Notes: generated by a model not told the origin, from the sequence alone. DNA of 64,000 nucleotides from JAOAPG01 sp963791575 (GCA_963791575.1 CAWBSY010000011.1:248001-312000), one strand, 5' to 3'. Positions 8,018 to 17,446 are shown, numbered from the stretch's first letter. Made by a program: numbers and translations.

Positions 8018-9043
8018 ATGCCAAGCGTCATAGCTCTGGACGCGATGGGTTCTGACCGTGCGCCGAAGCCCGAGATCGAAGGTGCGATCCACGCGGCCCG
8101 GCAATACGGCGTTCATGTTGCTTTAGTCGGTCAGCGAACTGTTATCGAAGCTGAACTGAAGCGATATCGCGCTGCCGCAGAGCTTCCCATTGAAATCATT
8201 CATGCCAGCGAAGTCATCACGATGGATGACAAAGCTGTGCATGCGGTTCGCGCCAAACGCGATTCTTCCATGCGTGTTGGACTTCGTTTGGTGCGCGATG
8301 GCCGAGCGCAGGGATTCGTTACCGCCGGCAACACAGGCGCTGCCATGGCAACCGCGAAGATGGTGCTGGGAGCCATTCCTGGCGTCGATCGCCCGGCGCT
8401 CGCGGCCGTTTTCCCGACCGCGATTGGCACTGCAGCTGAGTTGCTCGACGTCGGCGCCAACGTGGATTGCAAAGCCCACAACCTTGAACAGTTCGCCGTC
8501 ATGGGAGAAATCTACTTCCGCAGCATGTTTGGCAATCGGCGTCCGCGCGTAGGTTTGCTCTCGATTGGCGAGGAAGAAACTAAAGGCAACGAGCTGACTC
8601 GCGAAGCTTTTCAACTACTGAAGCAGCTTCCCCTAAACTTCATCGGTAACGTGGAAGGCCGCGATCTTTACAACGGTGAAGTCGATGTCATCGTAGCCGA
8701 CGGTTTCGTTGGCAATGTCGCGCTAAAGATCTCCGAAGGCGTTGCGCATCTGGTGCGAAATACTTTGAAAGAAACGTTGCGTGCAACCATCACGCGCCAG
8801 GTAGGATATTTGCTTTCCCGCAGCGCATTCGCAGATTTCAAAAAACGCCTCGATCACACGGAATACGGAGGAGCGCCGCTGCTGGGAGTGAAAGGCGTAT
8901 GTTTCATCACCCATGGATCGTCGAATATGAATGCTATTAAGAATGCGATCCGAGTAGCCGCAGAGTTCGCCGACCGCGGAATTAACGGAACGATTGAAAA
9001 AGAATTGGCAACGCTAAGAGCAGCGGCTGTGGCGAGCACGTAA
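8018..9043 (+). CDS. plsX: Phosphate acyltransferase PlsX
   Basis: This is a 341-residue enzyme that converts acyl-ACP to acyl-phosphate, the donor for PlsY in phospholipid synthesis. The sequence shows 'IALDAMGSDRAPKPEIEG' at the N-terminus, 'SMRVGLRLV', 'GFVTAGNTGAAMA', 'LLDVGANVDCKA', 'LLSIGEEETKGN', 'DVIVADGFVGNVALK' and 'GGAPLLGVKGVCFITHG', all PlsX hallmarks. The length is normal. It is cotranscribed with rpmF and probably fabD. Confidence 0.95.
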   Translation: MPSVIALDAMGSDRAPKPEIEGAIHAARQYGVHVALVGQRTVIEAELKRYRAAAELPIEIIHASEVITMDDKAVHAVRAKRDSSMRVGLRLVRDGRAQGFVTAGNTGAAMATAKMVLGAIPGVDRPALAAVFPTAIGTAAELLDVGANVDCKAHNLEQFAVMGEIYFRSMFGNRRPRVGLLSIGEEETKGNELTREAFQLLKQLPLNFIGNVEGRDLYNGEVDVIVADGFVGNVALKISEGVAHLVRNTLKETLRATITRQVGYLLSRSAFADFKKRLDHTEYGGAPLLGVKGVCFITHGSSNMNAIKNAIRVAAEFADRGINGTIEKELATLRAAAVAST

Positions 9044-9074
9044 AAGACTTTCTTCTCAATTTTCCAATTAATAT

Positions 9075-9133
9075 TGTCATTCCGAGCGCCGCCTGAGCCG
9101 CGCTTGCGCGGTGAAGGCAAGTCGAGGAATCTG
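9075..9133. repeat. REP-like palindromic intergenic element
   Basis: This lies between plsX and fabD. It starts 'TGTCATTCCGAGCG' and ends 'AAGTCGAGGAATCTG', so the ends are roughly inverted copies. The centre has a perfect CCGCGC-TT-GCGCGG palindrome at 9098-9111 flanked by GCCT/AGGC. This 'CATTCCGAGCG...CGAGGAATC' form is a dispersed repeat type I know from several bacterial phyla. No second copy was seen in this window. Confidence 0.6.
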
Positions 9134-9161
9134 TTTCCTGCAACAGAGAGCAACTAGAACT

Positions 9162-10116
9162 ATGTTATCTAATCTGCCTATCGCCTTCCTCTTCCCCGGC
9201 CAGGGTTCTCAAGCAGTCGGCATGGGGAAGGAGCTCGCTGAGAAATATCCCATCGCTCGCCAAACGTTCGAAGAAGCCGACGGGGTTCTCGGATATAAAC
9301 TCTCCCAACTTTGCTTCGAAGGCCCTGAAGAGCAACTTCGTCTGACTGAAATCACTCAGCCTGCCATTTTGACCGCCTCTGTCGCAGCATGGCGAGTTCT
9401 AAACGAAAAAGGAATTACGCCGAGTTTCGTCGCGGGGCACAGCCTCGGCGAATATTCCGCCCACGTCGCGGCGGGAACAATGATCTTCGCCGATGCCGTC
9501 CGCACTGTCCGCAATCGGGGCAAGTACATGCAGGAAGCCGTTCCGGTCGGTGTAGGCGCAATGGCCGCGATTCTCGGCATGGACACAGAGAAAGTTGCTG
9601 CCGTCTGCCACGATGCTGCACAAGGCGAGATCTGTGAACCCGCCAATATAAATTCCCCAGAGCAGATAGTAATTTCGGGTCATGCGCCGGCGGTTGAGCG
9701 TGCAATCAAAGATTGCCAATGAGCGAGGAGCCAAGCGCGCTGTCCTCCTGCAAGTCAGCGCACCTTTCCATTGTTCATTGATGAAGCCAGCGCAAGATCG
9801 GCTAGCCGCCGATCTGTTAAAACTAAACTTTCAAACGCCGAATGTTCCTGTCGTCTGCAATGTTGACGCAGCTCTAGTTAACGATGCCGAACGCAGCAGG
9901 GATGCGCTGATCCGGCAAGTCACTGGCTCAGTGAAATGGGATCAGTCGATACGTTTGCTTATCTCTCAAGGCGTGCAGACATTCGTGGAAGTTGGACCGG
10001 GGAAAGTTCTCTTCGGACTCATGCGGCAAATCGACCGCTCGAAGAAATGTCTCAACGTTGGGGACGAAGCTTCATTGCAAAAGACACTGGAACACTTTGC
10101 AGGCGTGAGCGCGTAA
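9162..10116 (+). CDS. fabD: Malonyl-CoA:ACP transacylase FabD (one frameshift)
   Basis: The start ATG at 9162 begins 'MLSNLPIAFLFPGQGSQAVGM', with the canonical GQGSQ motif. The catalytic Ser is in 'VAGHSLGEYSA', followed by 'RGKYMQEAVPVGVGAMAAILG'. The late 'NINSPEQIVISG' and 'SAPFHCSLM' carry the second active-site His. The frame stops at 9720-9722, and the rest of the protein continues in another frame to 10116. Removing one T at 9713-9714 gives 'AIKDANERGAKRAV', restoring one protein of about 317 residues. FabD loads malonate onto ACP for fatty-acid synthesis. The usual fabG/acpP/fabF partners are not downstream. Confidence 0.9.
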
Positions 10117-10147
10117 CGCTTTAGTCCGTAAGTCTTATTCCGTCGCC

Positions 10148-10175
10148 GTTATTCTGTTGACGTTATTCTGTTAAC
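10148..10175. repeat. Tandem 14-bp duplication
   Basis: GTTATTCTGTTGAC at 10148-10161 is followed directly by GTTATTCTGTTAAC at 10162-10175 (13 of 14 identical). The second copy holds the last codons and stop of the minus-strand gene that ends at 10163. It looks like a recent replication-slippage duplication. Confidence 0.6.
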
Positions 10176-10636
10176 CAGGCCCACCAGTTTCCACACTGAA
10201 TCTCGCTAGGCGGAAAGGACAAACTCTTGTTCGATTTGTCCACCCAGATATTCGAACGTTCCGATCGATCGTTCACAGTTGCCTGCACAATCACCCCGCT
10301 TCCCGTACTCAGCGAGCAATCGACCTTATAGCTCTTGACCAAGCCCCATTGCCCGCCAGGGCCCCAATCTGTGTAGAAATCGCTGTAGGGATAATTCGGA
10401 AACTTTTGCGGATGCTGCTTCCAATCCGGATCACGCTGCCAGATCGAATAAGCCTGCTCGTAATTCTTGCTCTGCAGCGCTGCGAAGAAATTCCGCACCG
10501 CTTGACGCTGCGAGTGATTGCGTTCATGGTAGGCGAACCACGCGATGAACACCGCTAAAATGGCGGCAATGATGATTGTGTTTCTGCGTCGGCGGGCACG
10601 CGCGAAATCGTACTGCTTTGCATCGAGCAAAGTCAT
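10163..10636 (-). CDS. Single-pass membrane protein of unknown function
   Basis: This is a 157-residue protein. A basic N-terminus ('ARARRRR') precedes one transmembrane helix at about 19-35 ('NTIIIAAILAVFIAWFAYH'), then an extracytoplasmic domain of 115 residues. That domain begins 'AVRNFFAALQSKNYEQAYSIW', similar to the helix-rich start of DUF4878/NTF2-like domains that follow a membrane anchor. It ends 'CGNWWAWLTE'. I do not recognise a specific family. Confidence 0.6.
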   Translation of the reverse strand: MTLLDAKQYDFARARRRRNTIIIAAILAVFIAWFAYHERNHSQRQAVRNFFAALQSKNYEQAYSIWQRDPDWKQHPQKFPNYPYSDFYTDWGPGGQWGLVKSYKVDCSLSTGSGVIVQATVNDRSERSNIWVDKSNKSLSFPPSEIQCGNWWAWLTE

Positions 10637-10703
10637 GATGGTCTAAGCATAATAGATTGCGAGGTAGAGGTAAAAGTTCCCGTAAATCGGTAGTGTCGTT
10701 GCT

Positions 10704-10858
10704 TCAATTCGATTTGCCAGCTTCCTTTTCGCGTTTCTGTTGAAATACATCGTCTAAGAGCGGCTGCCCTTTCTTGTTAAGGGAAAAGGCCGTCCAAAAC
10801 ACGTATATGCGTAAACCGCCAGCATTACCACAAGGATGATTGCAAAAATCCACACCAT
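10704..10858 (-). CDS. Small membrane protein (one frameshift)
   Basis: An ATG at 10856-10858 opens a 34-codon frame ending at 10754: hydrophobic 'MVWIFAIILVVMLAVYAY' then 'CFGRPFPL'. In the next frame the text continues sensibly as 'NKKGQPLLDDVFQQKREKEA' to a stop at 10704. One added base near the TTTTCCC run (minus strand) joins the two into about 51 residues: one N-terminal helix and a charged tail. A weak GGGTGAG lies upstream. The clean continuation supports a real small gene with an indel, but there is no family match to back it. Confidence 0.4.
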
Positions 10859-10932
10859 ATCTCACCCGTTATCTTGCCAGAAGAACAATGTCGTCGGTGT
10901 GACGACCATACTACCGAAAGTCCTTCCAGCCG

Positions 10933-12045
10933 CTACAAAGTCCGTTTAAACAACGGTGTCGCAATACCCAACGTAATCACGGCAAAAAGTGACAGGTAGA
11001 GCATGTCGGGCCAGATTGCCACAAACCCCGCTTCCTTCAGCAGAAGCGATTTGAATCCATGTACCGCGAAAGTGAAAGGATCAACGCTGGCGATGCCGCG
11101 TAACCACCAGGGAAATGCCTGAATCGGATAGACCGCCCCACTAGGAAAGAACAGCAGCGTATTCAGAATTCCAAAAATCGCGCGCGGAACCAGGGGATCA
11201 TCCACTCGCACTACAATCAGGAACATCATGGTATTCAGAGCTAGCGCCGTCAACGTGATCATTGCGATCAGACCAATGGCGGTTGAGAAATGGAACAGCG
11301 TGCCCACTCCAGCCAGCAGCGATCCTATGAATGTAATCACTGTGCCGGTTAGTATCGCCTTCACCGCGCTCGATGCATTGAGTCCGAGAACAAGCTCTGT
11401 CTTTGTGATAGGCGTGACAAGGTAGCCCTCATGGACGCCGCGAGCCTTGTCGTCAATGTAAAGCATGCCCCCGCCAATCATTACCGACATAAAAATTGCC
11501 AGCGTAATTGATCCCGGCAAAAGAAATTTCATGTATTCGATATAAGGGTAGAGTTCGACAATCTGCAGCACGGTTTGCTGCAACATGCGCGGCTGTACCG
11601 TCGGATTATTTAGCGCGGCAGTAATCTGGGTAAGCGAATCTTCCAGCGTTGCACTCATGAAATTGTCGCTGTTATCGACGATCAGCCCGATTTTCGGTTG
11701 TTCCTGCTCATACACTCTGCGCGAATATTGCGGCGGAATAATTACTGCGCCCTCAATCTTGCCGTTGCGCACATCCTCCATCGCCTGCTTTTCGTTGTTG
11801 TAATAAATCGGCTCAAAGGTCCGCATGTTCGCCCGGACCGAGTCGAATGCCTCATGAATCTTGACCGCCTGTGTGCCTCCGTCTTCGTCAACGAGCCCTA
11901 GCTTCGCATCGCGAATTTTCCCTCCGAAGGCGTTGCCTAACACAATCAATTGCACCAGTGGGAAAATCAGCGAAACTATCATCAGTGCGGGCGACCGGAA
12001 GAACTTCCGCATTTCACGTTCAACAATTGCCATCAGGTGATTCAT
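10933..12045 (-). CDS. ABC-2 type transporter permease
   Basis: This is a 370-residue permease. It has one N-terminal helix ('PALMIVSLIFPLVQLIVLG'), a large extracytoplasmic loop (about 45-175), then five helices, matching the YbhS/YbhR layout of ABC-2 exporters. It is the last gene of a four-gene operon (tetR-hlyD-ATPase-permease) and overlaps the ATPase gene by 4 bp. Only one permease gene is present, so a homodimer is likely. Substrates of this class are drugs and other amphipathic compounds; the specific one is unknown. Confidence 0.85.
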   Translation of the reverse strand: MNHLMAIVEREMRKFFRSPALMIVSLIFPLVQLIVLGNAFGGKIRDAKLGLVDEDGGTQAVKIHEAFDSVRANMRTFEPIYYNNEKQAMEDVRNGKIEGAVIIPPQYSRRVYEQEQPKIGLIVDNSDNFMSATLEDSLTQITAALNNPTVQPRMLQQTVLQIVELYPYIEYMKFLLPGSITLAIFMSVMIGGGMLYIDDKARGVHEGYLVTPITKTELVLGLNASSAVKAILTGTVITFIGSLLAGVGTLFHFSTAIGLIAMITLTALALNTMMFLIVVRVDDPLVPRAIFGILNTLLFFPSGAVYPIQAFPWWLRGIASVDPFTFAVHGFKSLLLKEAGFVAIWPDMLYLSLFAVITLGIATPLFKRTL

Positions 12046-13115
12046 GGTTGCACTCCCGGGCGTGGTGGCATCACAAATCCATGCGCTTTGACTAACTCAT
12101 CACGCAACTGCCTTCCGGTGTAGTGGACGAACACATCATCCAATGTTGTGTTCTGCACGGAGAGCGATCTCACCGTGACTCCGGCAGTCACCGCCGCCTC
12201 GACCAACTCCGTGGTCGTACGCGAACCGTTCCCGGTTAGGACGCGGTACATGCCAGCCCCTTCATGTTGCACTGAAGTCACTTCGCTCAATTTCTTCAAA
12301 CGGGTCTCCCAATCTGCGGGTGCATTCTGGAATTGCGCCTCGATCACATTTGAACCCGGAACGCTGGCTTTCAAGTTCGGTGGAGTATCAAGTGCTACGA
12401 GCTTCCCGTGATCAACGATGGCGATGCGGTCGCAGAGGCGGTCAGCTTCGTCCATGTAGTGCGTTGTTATCAGAATAGTGAGCTGACGATGACTCTTGAT
12501 GTTGGTCAACATCTCCCAAACGGCCACGCGGGACACAGGATCGAGACCGGTAGTCGGCTCATCCAAAAAAAAGATTCGCGGACTATGCACCAATCCGCGC
12601 GCAATTTCCAGCCGCCGCCGCATGCCTCCAGAAAGCGTTTTCGTCTGCGCCGAACGCCACTTGGTTAGATCAACCAGCTCCAGCAAATCGCCGATTACTT
12701 CTTTCCGTTTCTTTGCTGGAATGTCGTAGAGCTTGGCATAAATACTCATGTTCTCTTCGACAGTCAGATCCAAATCGCTGGTGAGCGCCTGCGGAATTAC
12801 CCCAATCGTTCTGCGCACGGCATCAGGATCTTTCTGAACATTGTGCCCCGCGATATACGCGTTCCCGCCGGTAATTGGAATGAGCGTTGTCATCATGCGA
12901 ATCAACGTCGATTTGCCGGCCCCGTTTGGACCCAGCAATCCGAAAATCTCTTCTTCTTTCACGTCGAAGGAAATGTCGTCGACGGCCGTGAAGTCTCCAT
13001 ACTTCTTCACAATGTGCGAGACATCAATCGCTTTTGGGATCGCCGTAGTAGCGATCTTGTCATTTGCTTCTAAAGCAGCCGATCCTCCCACCGAAGTATC
13101 TGAACCAATGGTCAC
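12042..13115 (-). CDS. ABC transporter ATP-binding protein
   Basis: This is a 357-residue DrrA/CcmA-type ATPase. Visible motifs are Walker A 'GPNGAGKST', Q-loop 'GVIPQALTSD', signature 'LSGGMRRRLEIARGL', Walker B 'RIFFLDEPTTGLDP' and H-loop 'LITTHYMDEADRL'. The C-terminal 100 residues form the extra domain common in ABC-2 ATPases. It overlaps both neighbours by 4 bp, indicating translational coupling within the efflux operon. Confidence 0.9.
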   Translation of the reverse strand: MTIGSDTSVGGSAALEANDKIATTAIPKAIDVSHIVKKYGDFTAVDDISFDVKEEEIFGLLGPNGAGKSTLIRMMTTLIPITGGNAYIAGHNVQKDPDAVRRTIGVIPQALTSDLDLTVEENMSIYAKLYDIPAKKRKEVIGDLLELVDLTKWRSAQTKTLSGGMRRRLEIARGLVHSPRIFFLDEPTTGLDPVSRVAVWEMLTNIKSHRQLTILITTHYMDEADRLCDRIAIVDHGKLVALDTPPNLKASVPGSNVIEAQFQNAPADWETRLKKLSEVTSVQHEGAGMYRVLTGNGSRTTTELVEAAVTAGVTVRSLSVQNTTLDDVFVHYTGRQLRDELVKAHGFVMPPRPGVQP

Positions 13116-14209
13116 GGCTGCACCGCAATCGCGCTCTGATTCGACGCAGTTCCCTTAAGCTGATCCGGTGAGACGAGAACTTCCGCCGTCATTCCCGGCA
13201 CGTAAGCGCCTTTAGGATTGTCGAGCCGGACCTTGAGTACGATAGTTTTGATGTCCCGTTTACGGCGGCTGACATCTCGCTGCGTAGCGAAGTCCGCTTC
13301 GGCGGATTTGAAGAACACCTTGCCGGAAGTCACCGTCCCTCCCGGAAGCCTTACCCGAAGCGCGTCTCCCAATCCAATGTGGTCGGATTCAGTCTCAGGG
13401 ATTGCCGCACGTACCCAGGTGTCTGCCAAATCAACGACAGTGACAATCGGCGCTCCGGCATTCAACACTTCGCCTTCACGCGCCGCCCGCACCGAAACCG
13501 TTCCCGTCACAGGCGCGTAGATTTTTGTATAGCCAAGCCGCACTTCCGCTTCCTTCAACATGGCTTCGGCATTGATCAACTGCCCCCGTGTCGAAGCGAC
13601 CGTGCTCAGGGCTGCTGTCGCCTGATGAGTGTTGGCCATGGCTACGTTTAGGTCCGCCTCCGCAGCACTGACCTGATGCTTCAAAGCATCTACCGTCGCT
13701 TGTTGTGCGGCTAGATTGGTTTCGGCCATCACCCGTTCCTGATCGGAAGAGACTCCAGCTTTTGCAAGTTCAATGGTGCGGCGGCTGTCGCTTTCGACGC
13801 GTTGCAAAGTTGCTTCCGCCTGTAAAAGTTGCGCACGAGCAGATTCCAGCTTGGCTTGTGCGTTTACCACGCTGCTTGAAGTCGAGCCTGCCATTGCCTG
13901 CTGCGTGGACTGCGTCTCTTGCACCTTGGATCGCAAGCTGTCGATGGTGGCGGCAGCGGCTCGCGCCGCAGCTTCCAGTTCCGATGGATCAAGAACCGCG
14001 ATCAGCTCTCCTTGTTTAACTTGTGTTCCCTCATCCACGAGTAGCTTTGCCAGGCGTCCACCCACCTGCGGGCTCACAATCACCTGATTTGAATCCACCG
14101 TACCGACCAGCACCAAATCTTTACTGCGCGGCGTTGACAGCAGGTAATAGGCCACTGAAATCGCCGAGATCAGCGTCAACAAAATCAGAACTCTATTGCG
14201 AGCACTCAA
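13112..14209 (-). CDS. HlyD-family membrane fusion protein
   Basis: This is a 365-residue periplasmic adaptor. It has an N-terminal membrane helix ('RVLILLTLISAISVAYYLL') and a first half-lipoyl segment ('VGTVDSNQVIVSPQVGGRLAKLLVDEG', shown here only as the motif region about 35-60). An Ala/Gln-rich coiled coil follows at about 75-210, then the second lipoyl half 'IYAPVTGTVSVRAAREGEVL' and a beta-barrel. It links the inner-membrane ABC exporter with an outer-membrane channel. It overlaps the ATPase and TetR genes by 4 bp each. Confidence 0.88.
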   Translation of the reverse strand: MSARNRVLILLTLISAISVAYYLLSTPRSKDLVLVGTVDSNQVIVSPQVGGRLAKLLVDEGTQVKQGELIAVLDPSELEAAARAAAATIDSLRSKVQETQSTQQAMAGSTSSSVVNAQAKLESARAQLLQAEATLQRVESDSRRTIELAKAGVSSDQERVMAETNLAAQQATVDALKHQVSAAEADLNVAMANTHQATAALSTVASTRGQLINAEAMLKEAEVRLGYTKIYAPVTGTVSVRAAREGEVLNAGAPIVTVVDLADTWVRAAIPETESDHIGLGDALRVRLPGGTVTSGKVFFKSAEADFATQRDVSRRKRDIKTIVLKVRLDNPKGAYVPGMTAEVLVSPDQLKGTASNQSAIAVQP

Positions 14210-14946
14210 TTTCGTGTTCCTCTTTGCTTTTGATTTGGTTTTCTCTGATTCGACTGAGCTTTATTTGTTCGAGCTTGAGTTCGTGCTGAAGCACTTGTTG
14301 AGAAGAGCGCCGCGGAGATGAAGTCCAGCACCGCCGCACGCCGTTCAGCGATACGCTCCGGCAGCATCGGATCTTCTCCCGTGACGAGACACATAACGGG
14401 AGCAGCATTGAAATAGAACACGATAACGGAAATCATAGAAGGGATGAAGTGCATGGGTTCAACTGCGCGAAATATCCCAGACTTCATTCCTTCGCGCAGC
14501 ACCTTCTCTACGCCATTGAAGATTGGACGGAAATATTGCTGCATAATGCGCCGCAGTTCAGTCGGAGCGCCGCGTCCTGCGCGCATCATCTCGCCTTGCA
14601 CGATCCGGGGATAAAAAGGATTGCTGGCGATGTAATCAAAATGGGAACCAGCGTACGCCAGAATCTTTTCTTTCGGAGGCAAGTCGCGAGAGAGCGCATC
14701 ATCTATCGTGGCGGAAAGCCCTCCGAAAACTTCGTCGAGCGCCGCCCCGTACATCGATTTTTTGTCTTTAAAGTAGTAATAAAGTAGAGCCTTGTTGACC
14801 CCTGCCGTCTGAGCGATGGCGTCGGTGCGGGCACCCGCAACGCCCTCTTGCGCGAACTCTCGTATAGCAGCGCGCAGAATGGCGGCGCGGCTCTCCTCAG
14901 GCTGGCCGCGGGAACCAAGCCGGGTTTTGTTGATAAGAGTTCGCAT
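14206..14946 (-). CDS. TetR-family repressor of the efflux operon
   Basis: This is a 246-residue protein. The N-terminal helix-turn-helix is 'ILRAAIREFAQEGVAGARTDAIAQTAGVNKALLYYYFKDK' (residues about 24-63, typical TetR). The C-terminal part has helices and a long charged Gln/Arg/Lys tail. It is the first gene of the operon and overlaps hlyD by 4 bp, so it probably represses its own transcription and that of the exporter. A palindrome 14 bases upstream (14960-14975) is the likely operator. Confidence 0.88.
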   Translation of the reverse strand: MRTLINKTRLGSRGQPEESRAAILRAAIREFAQEGVAGARTDAIAQTAGVNKALLYYYFKDKKSMYGAALDEVFGGLSATIDDALSRDLPPKEKILAYAGSHFDYIASNPFYPRIVQGEMMRAGRGAPTELRRIMQQYFRPIFNGVEKVLREGMKSGIFRAVEPMHFIPSMISVIVFYFNAAPVMCLVTGEDPMLPERIAERRAAVLDFISAALFSTSASARTQARTNKAQSNQRKPNQKQRGTRN

Positions 14947-14959
14947 CAGGTACTGGCTT

Positions 14960-14975
14960 AATTAACTAGTTAGTT
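14960..14975. promoter_or_regulatory. Likely TetR operator
   Basis: AATTAACTAGTTAGTT contains the perfect palindrome TAACTAGTTA and matches its own reverse complement apart from one base pair. It lies 14-29 bases upstream of the tetR start on the minus strand, where it would overlap the promoter or transcript start. This is the expected place for an autoregulatory TetR site. Confidence 0.6.
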
Positions 14976-15194
14976 AGATTGTAAGACAAGGAACGGCAAG
15001 CAGCCAAGCTCTTTCTACAGAGCACTTTCTAGTAGTTGTAAAGACTTCCTTTTGCTACGGTGGTGAGATTTCGATATGAAACCGGATCTCTAGGGGGTCG
15101 TGGCCGCAGATTGTCATCTAGATAGGCCACGCCAAAGGACATCGACCAACGGGCTACCCACGAAATTGCGATCATCCTCTAAAATATCTCCAGC

Positions 15195-16235
15195 TTGCGC
15201 GCCTTCTTTACATTCTTATTTATTGCCATCCTCGCCCTTGGCGGATTTCTCGCCTGGGCGCTCTGGCTGCCCATTACTCCAGCGGGACAAAAATTCGTTC
15301 TGCTGCATCCCGGCTACTCAACGCGGCGTATTGCAACGGAGCTGAAATCCGCGGGAGTCATTCGCAATGCGGATGCCTTCATACTTTGGCATTACCTGCA
15401 TCACAAGCGGTCTCTGAAGGCAGGCGAATATCTCTTTGAGAAGGATGCGAAGGCGATTGATGTCCACTCGCGACTGGTTCACGGCGATGTTTACGTCCAC
15501 ACCGTCGTCATCCCCGAAGGCTTCAACATGTTCGACATCGCGCAGGCAATGCAAGATGCGGGCCTCGGATCGAAGGGAGATTTTCTGAAGATCGCGATGT
15601 CGGATACGGCGCTGATCACCGATCTTGATCCGCAGGCCAAGACTCTCGAAGGTTATCTATTTCCGAACACATATGAGTTCACGCGCACGCAGACCATGCA
15701 AGAAATGGTCGCAGCAATGGTGAAACAATTCCGGCAAGTCGCGAAAGAGATTGGATTGGTCTCTGCCACACAAGGGAATGCAGTTTCAACAAACGGCGTC
15801 GCGACCAATGGCACACCAGGTAATGATGTTCACAAATTTGTGACAATGGCATCCATCATCGAAAGGGAGACGGGCAATCCGGAAGAGCGTCCGGAGGTCG
15901 CTAGCGTCTATTACAACCGGCTGGGGAAAAACATCGCGCTCGGCGCCGATCCCTGCGTTATATATGCAGAACTGCTGCAGGGAACCTACACCGGTGCATT
16001 GCATCATGCCGACATGCAGTTCAGCTCTGCCTACAACACCTACACACATGTCGGTCTGCCTCCCGGCCCAATCGGTAATCCTGGGAAGACTTCACTTGAA
16101 GCAGCCATGCATCCCGCCATCACCGATTACTATTATTTCGTAGCAGATGGCAACGGACACCATAGATTCGCAAGCACCCTCGAAGAACACAATCGCAACG
16201 TGGTGGCGTACCGAAAAGCGATGGGATCGAGATAG
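15195..16235 (+). CDS. mltG: Endolytic murein transglycosylase MltG
   Basis: This is a 346-residue enzyme. A TTG start at 15195 leads into one transmembrane helix (about 4-24), a LysM-like region ('HPGYSTRRIATELKSAGVI'), and the YceG-type catalytic domain. The catalytic Glu223 is in 'ASIIERETG', and 'VASVYYNRLGKNIALGADPCVIYA' and 'YNTYTHVGLPPGPIGNPG' are diagnostic. A Thr/Asn/Gly-rich insert at about 195-210 is unusual. MltG cuts nascent peptidoglycan strands at the membrane and sets their length. Confidence 0.93.
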   Translation: MRAFFTFLFIAILALGGFLAWALWLPITPAGQKFVLLHPGYSTRRIATELKSAGVIRNADAFILWHYLHHKRSLKAGEYLFEKDAKAIDVHSRLVHGDVYVHTVVIPEGFNMFDIAQAMQDAGLGSKGDFLKIAMSDTALITDLDPQAKTLEGYLFPNTYEFTRTQTMQEMVAAMVKQFRQVAKEIGLVSATQGNAVSTNGVATNGTPGNDVHKFVTMASIIERETGNPEERPEVASVYYNRLGKNIALGADPCVIYAELLQGTYTGALHHADMQFSSAYNTYTHVGLPPGPIGNPGKTSLEAAMHPAITDYYYFVADGNGHHRFASTLEEHNRNVVAYRKAMGSR

Positions 16236-16263
16236 AAAACGAATGTCCCGGGACCTGGCTCTA

Positions 16264-16368
16264 GGCGCTAGGCTTTCGGCTCTCGGAAAATTGAGGAATT
16301 ATCCAGGCCAGAAAATACGCAGAGCTGTTATCTGCTTCGCCAAAGCCTAGAGCCCAAAGCCTAACGCC
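16264..16368. repeat. Inverted heptamer-type repeat downstream of mltG
   Basis: The 23-base arm at 16264-16286 matches the reverse complement of 16346-16368 at 20 of 23 positions. Within each arm the sequence has a 7-base rhythm: GGCTCTA, GGCGCTA, GGCTTTC, GGCTCTC on the left, and GCCTAGA, GCCCAAA, GCCTAAC on the right. It could fold into a long hairpin with a 59-base loop after mltG, and it may be related to the AGCT heptamer arrays at 19.2, 19.7 and 28.0 kb. Confidence 0.55.
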
Positions 16369-16441
16369 TGCTTTTGTGCGACTTTCCATCGCTTATACTC
16401 ATCTAAGTCGGAAATCTATGGCGCGTAAAATTTTCGTCTAA

Positions 16442-17374
16442 ATGTCTTATTTATATCGATATCGCCTCATTTTTGTTTGTTTGGCTATATTCCCGCTGAC
16501 CGGATGCCTTTTCCGGTCTCACCAGGTTAAACCGGCCCCCGCCGTGGCCCCGCTCAAGACCACCACGCAGGCAGAGCTGATCGACTACATCAACTCTCAA
16601 GCCGCGAAAATCAAAACCATGGAGGCGACGGTAGATATTGACACTTCTGTCGGGGGCGAAAAGAAAGGAACCATCACCGACTACAAACAGATTCGCGGAT
16701 ATGTGCTGGTCAGAAAACCTGCCATGTTGAGGATGATCGGCTTGCTTCCCATCGTACGCACTCGTGCTTTTGACATGGTGAGTGACGGCCGCGAATTCAA
16801 GCTCTGGATTCCACCAAAAAATCGATTTGTGATTGGCCGCAACGACATTGAGTCGCATAACATCCGGCAGCCACTCGAGAATCTTCGCCCCCAAGTCATC
16901 TACGACGCGTTGCTCCTGAAGCCCATTGATCAGGAAAGCGAAATTGCAGTCATGGAGAACAATACAGAAAACGTGACTGATTCCAAGGGACACCGAATTG
17001 AACAGCCGGATTATGTTCTCGACGTAATACGCAAAGGCAAGAATGGATGGTTTATTTCCCGCAAGATCGTGTTCAGCCGAACCGATCTTTTCCCTGACAG
17101 GCAGATGAGCTACGACGAAAATGGAGAACTGGCAACTGATACCCGATATAGTGTTTACAAGGACTATAACGGTGTAAGCTTTCCTTCGAAGATTGAGATT
17201 AAACGCCCGCAAGAGGAATACGACATAACATTGACAATCGTAAAACTTGAGCTGAATCAGCCGTTACCGGACGACAAGTTCGCGCTGGAACAACCTCCCG
17301 GAGCTGAAGTAGTTCATCTCGATCAGTCTAAGACGGGTGCATCTCCGCCAACGCGTGGCCCCGGCAGTCGATAG
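16442..17374 (+). CDS. DUF4292 lipoprotein (LolA-like fold)
   Basis: This is a 310-residue protein with a lipoprotein signal, 'LIFVCLAIFPLTGC' (lipidated Cys about residue 22). The mature region matches the DUF4292 / LolA-like pattern: 'SQAAKIKTMEATVDIDTS', 'GYVLVRKPAMLRMIG', 'DMVSDGREFKLWIPPKNRFVIG' and a late 'YNGVSFPSKIEIKRP'. The fold binds acyl chains in LolA/LolB relatives, so a role in outer-membrane lipid or lipoprotein handling is likely but not shown. It precedes an FtsX-type permease by 72 bp on the same strand. Confidence 0.75.
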   Translation: MSYLYRYRLIFVCLAIFPLTGCLFRSHQVKPAPAVAPLKTTTQAELIDYINSQAAKIKTMEATVDIDTSVGGEKKGTITDYKQIRGYVLVRKPAMLRMIGLLPIVRTRAFDMVSDGREFKLWIPPKNRFVIGRNDIESHNIRQPLENLRPQVIYDALLLKPIDQESEIAVMENNTENVTDSKGHRIEQPDYVLDVIRKGKNGWFISRKIVFSRTDLFPDRQMSYDENGELATDTRYSVYKDYNGVSFPSKIEIKRPQEEYDITLTIVKLELNQPLPDDKFALEQPPGAEVVHLDQSKTGASPPTRGPGSR

Positions 17375-17446
17375 TGCCGAATCAAAATTCTTACCCGAGT
17401 ACGTGAAGCGAGCGTGGTGAACTGAGAATGATAAATCGAGCGAACC

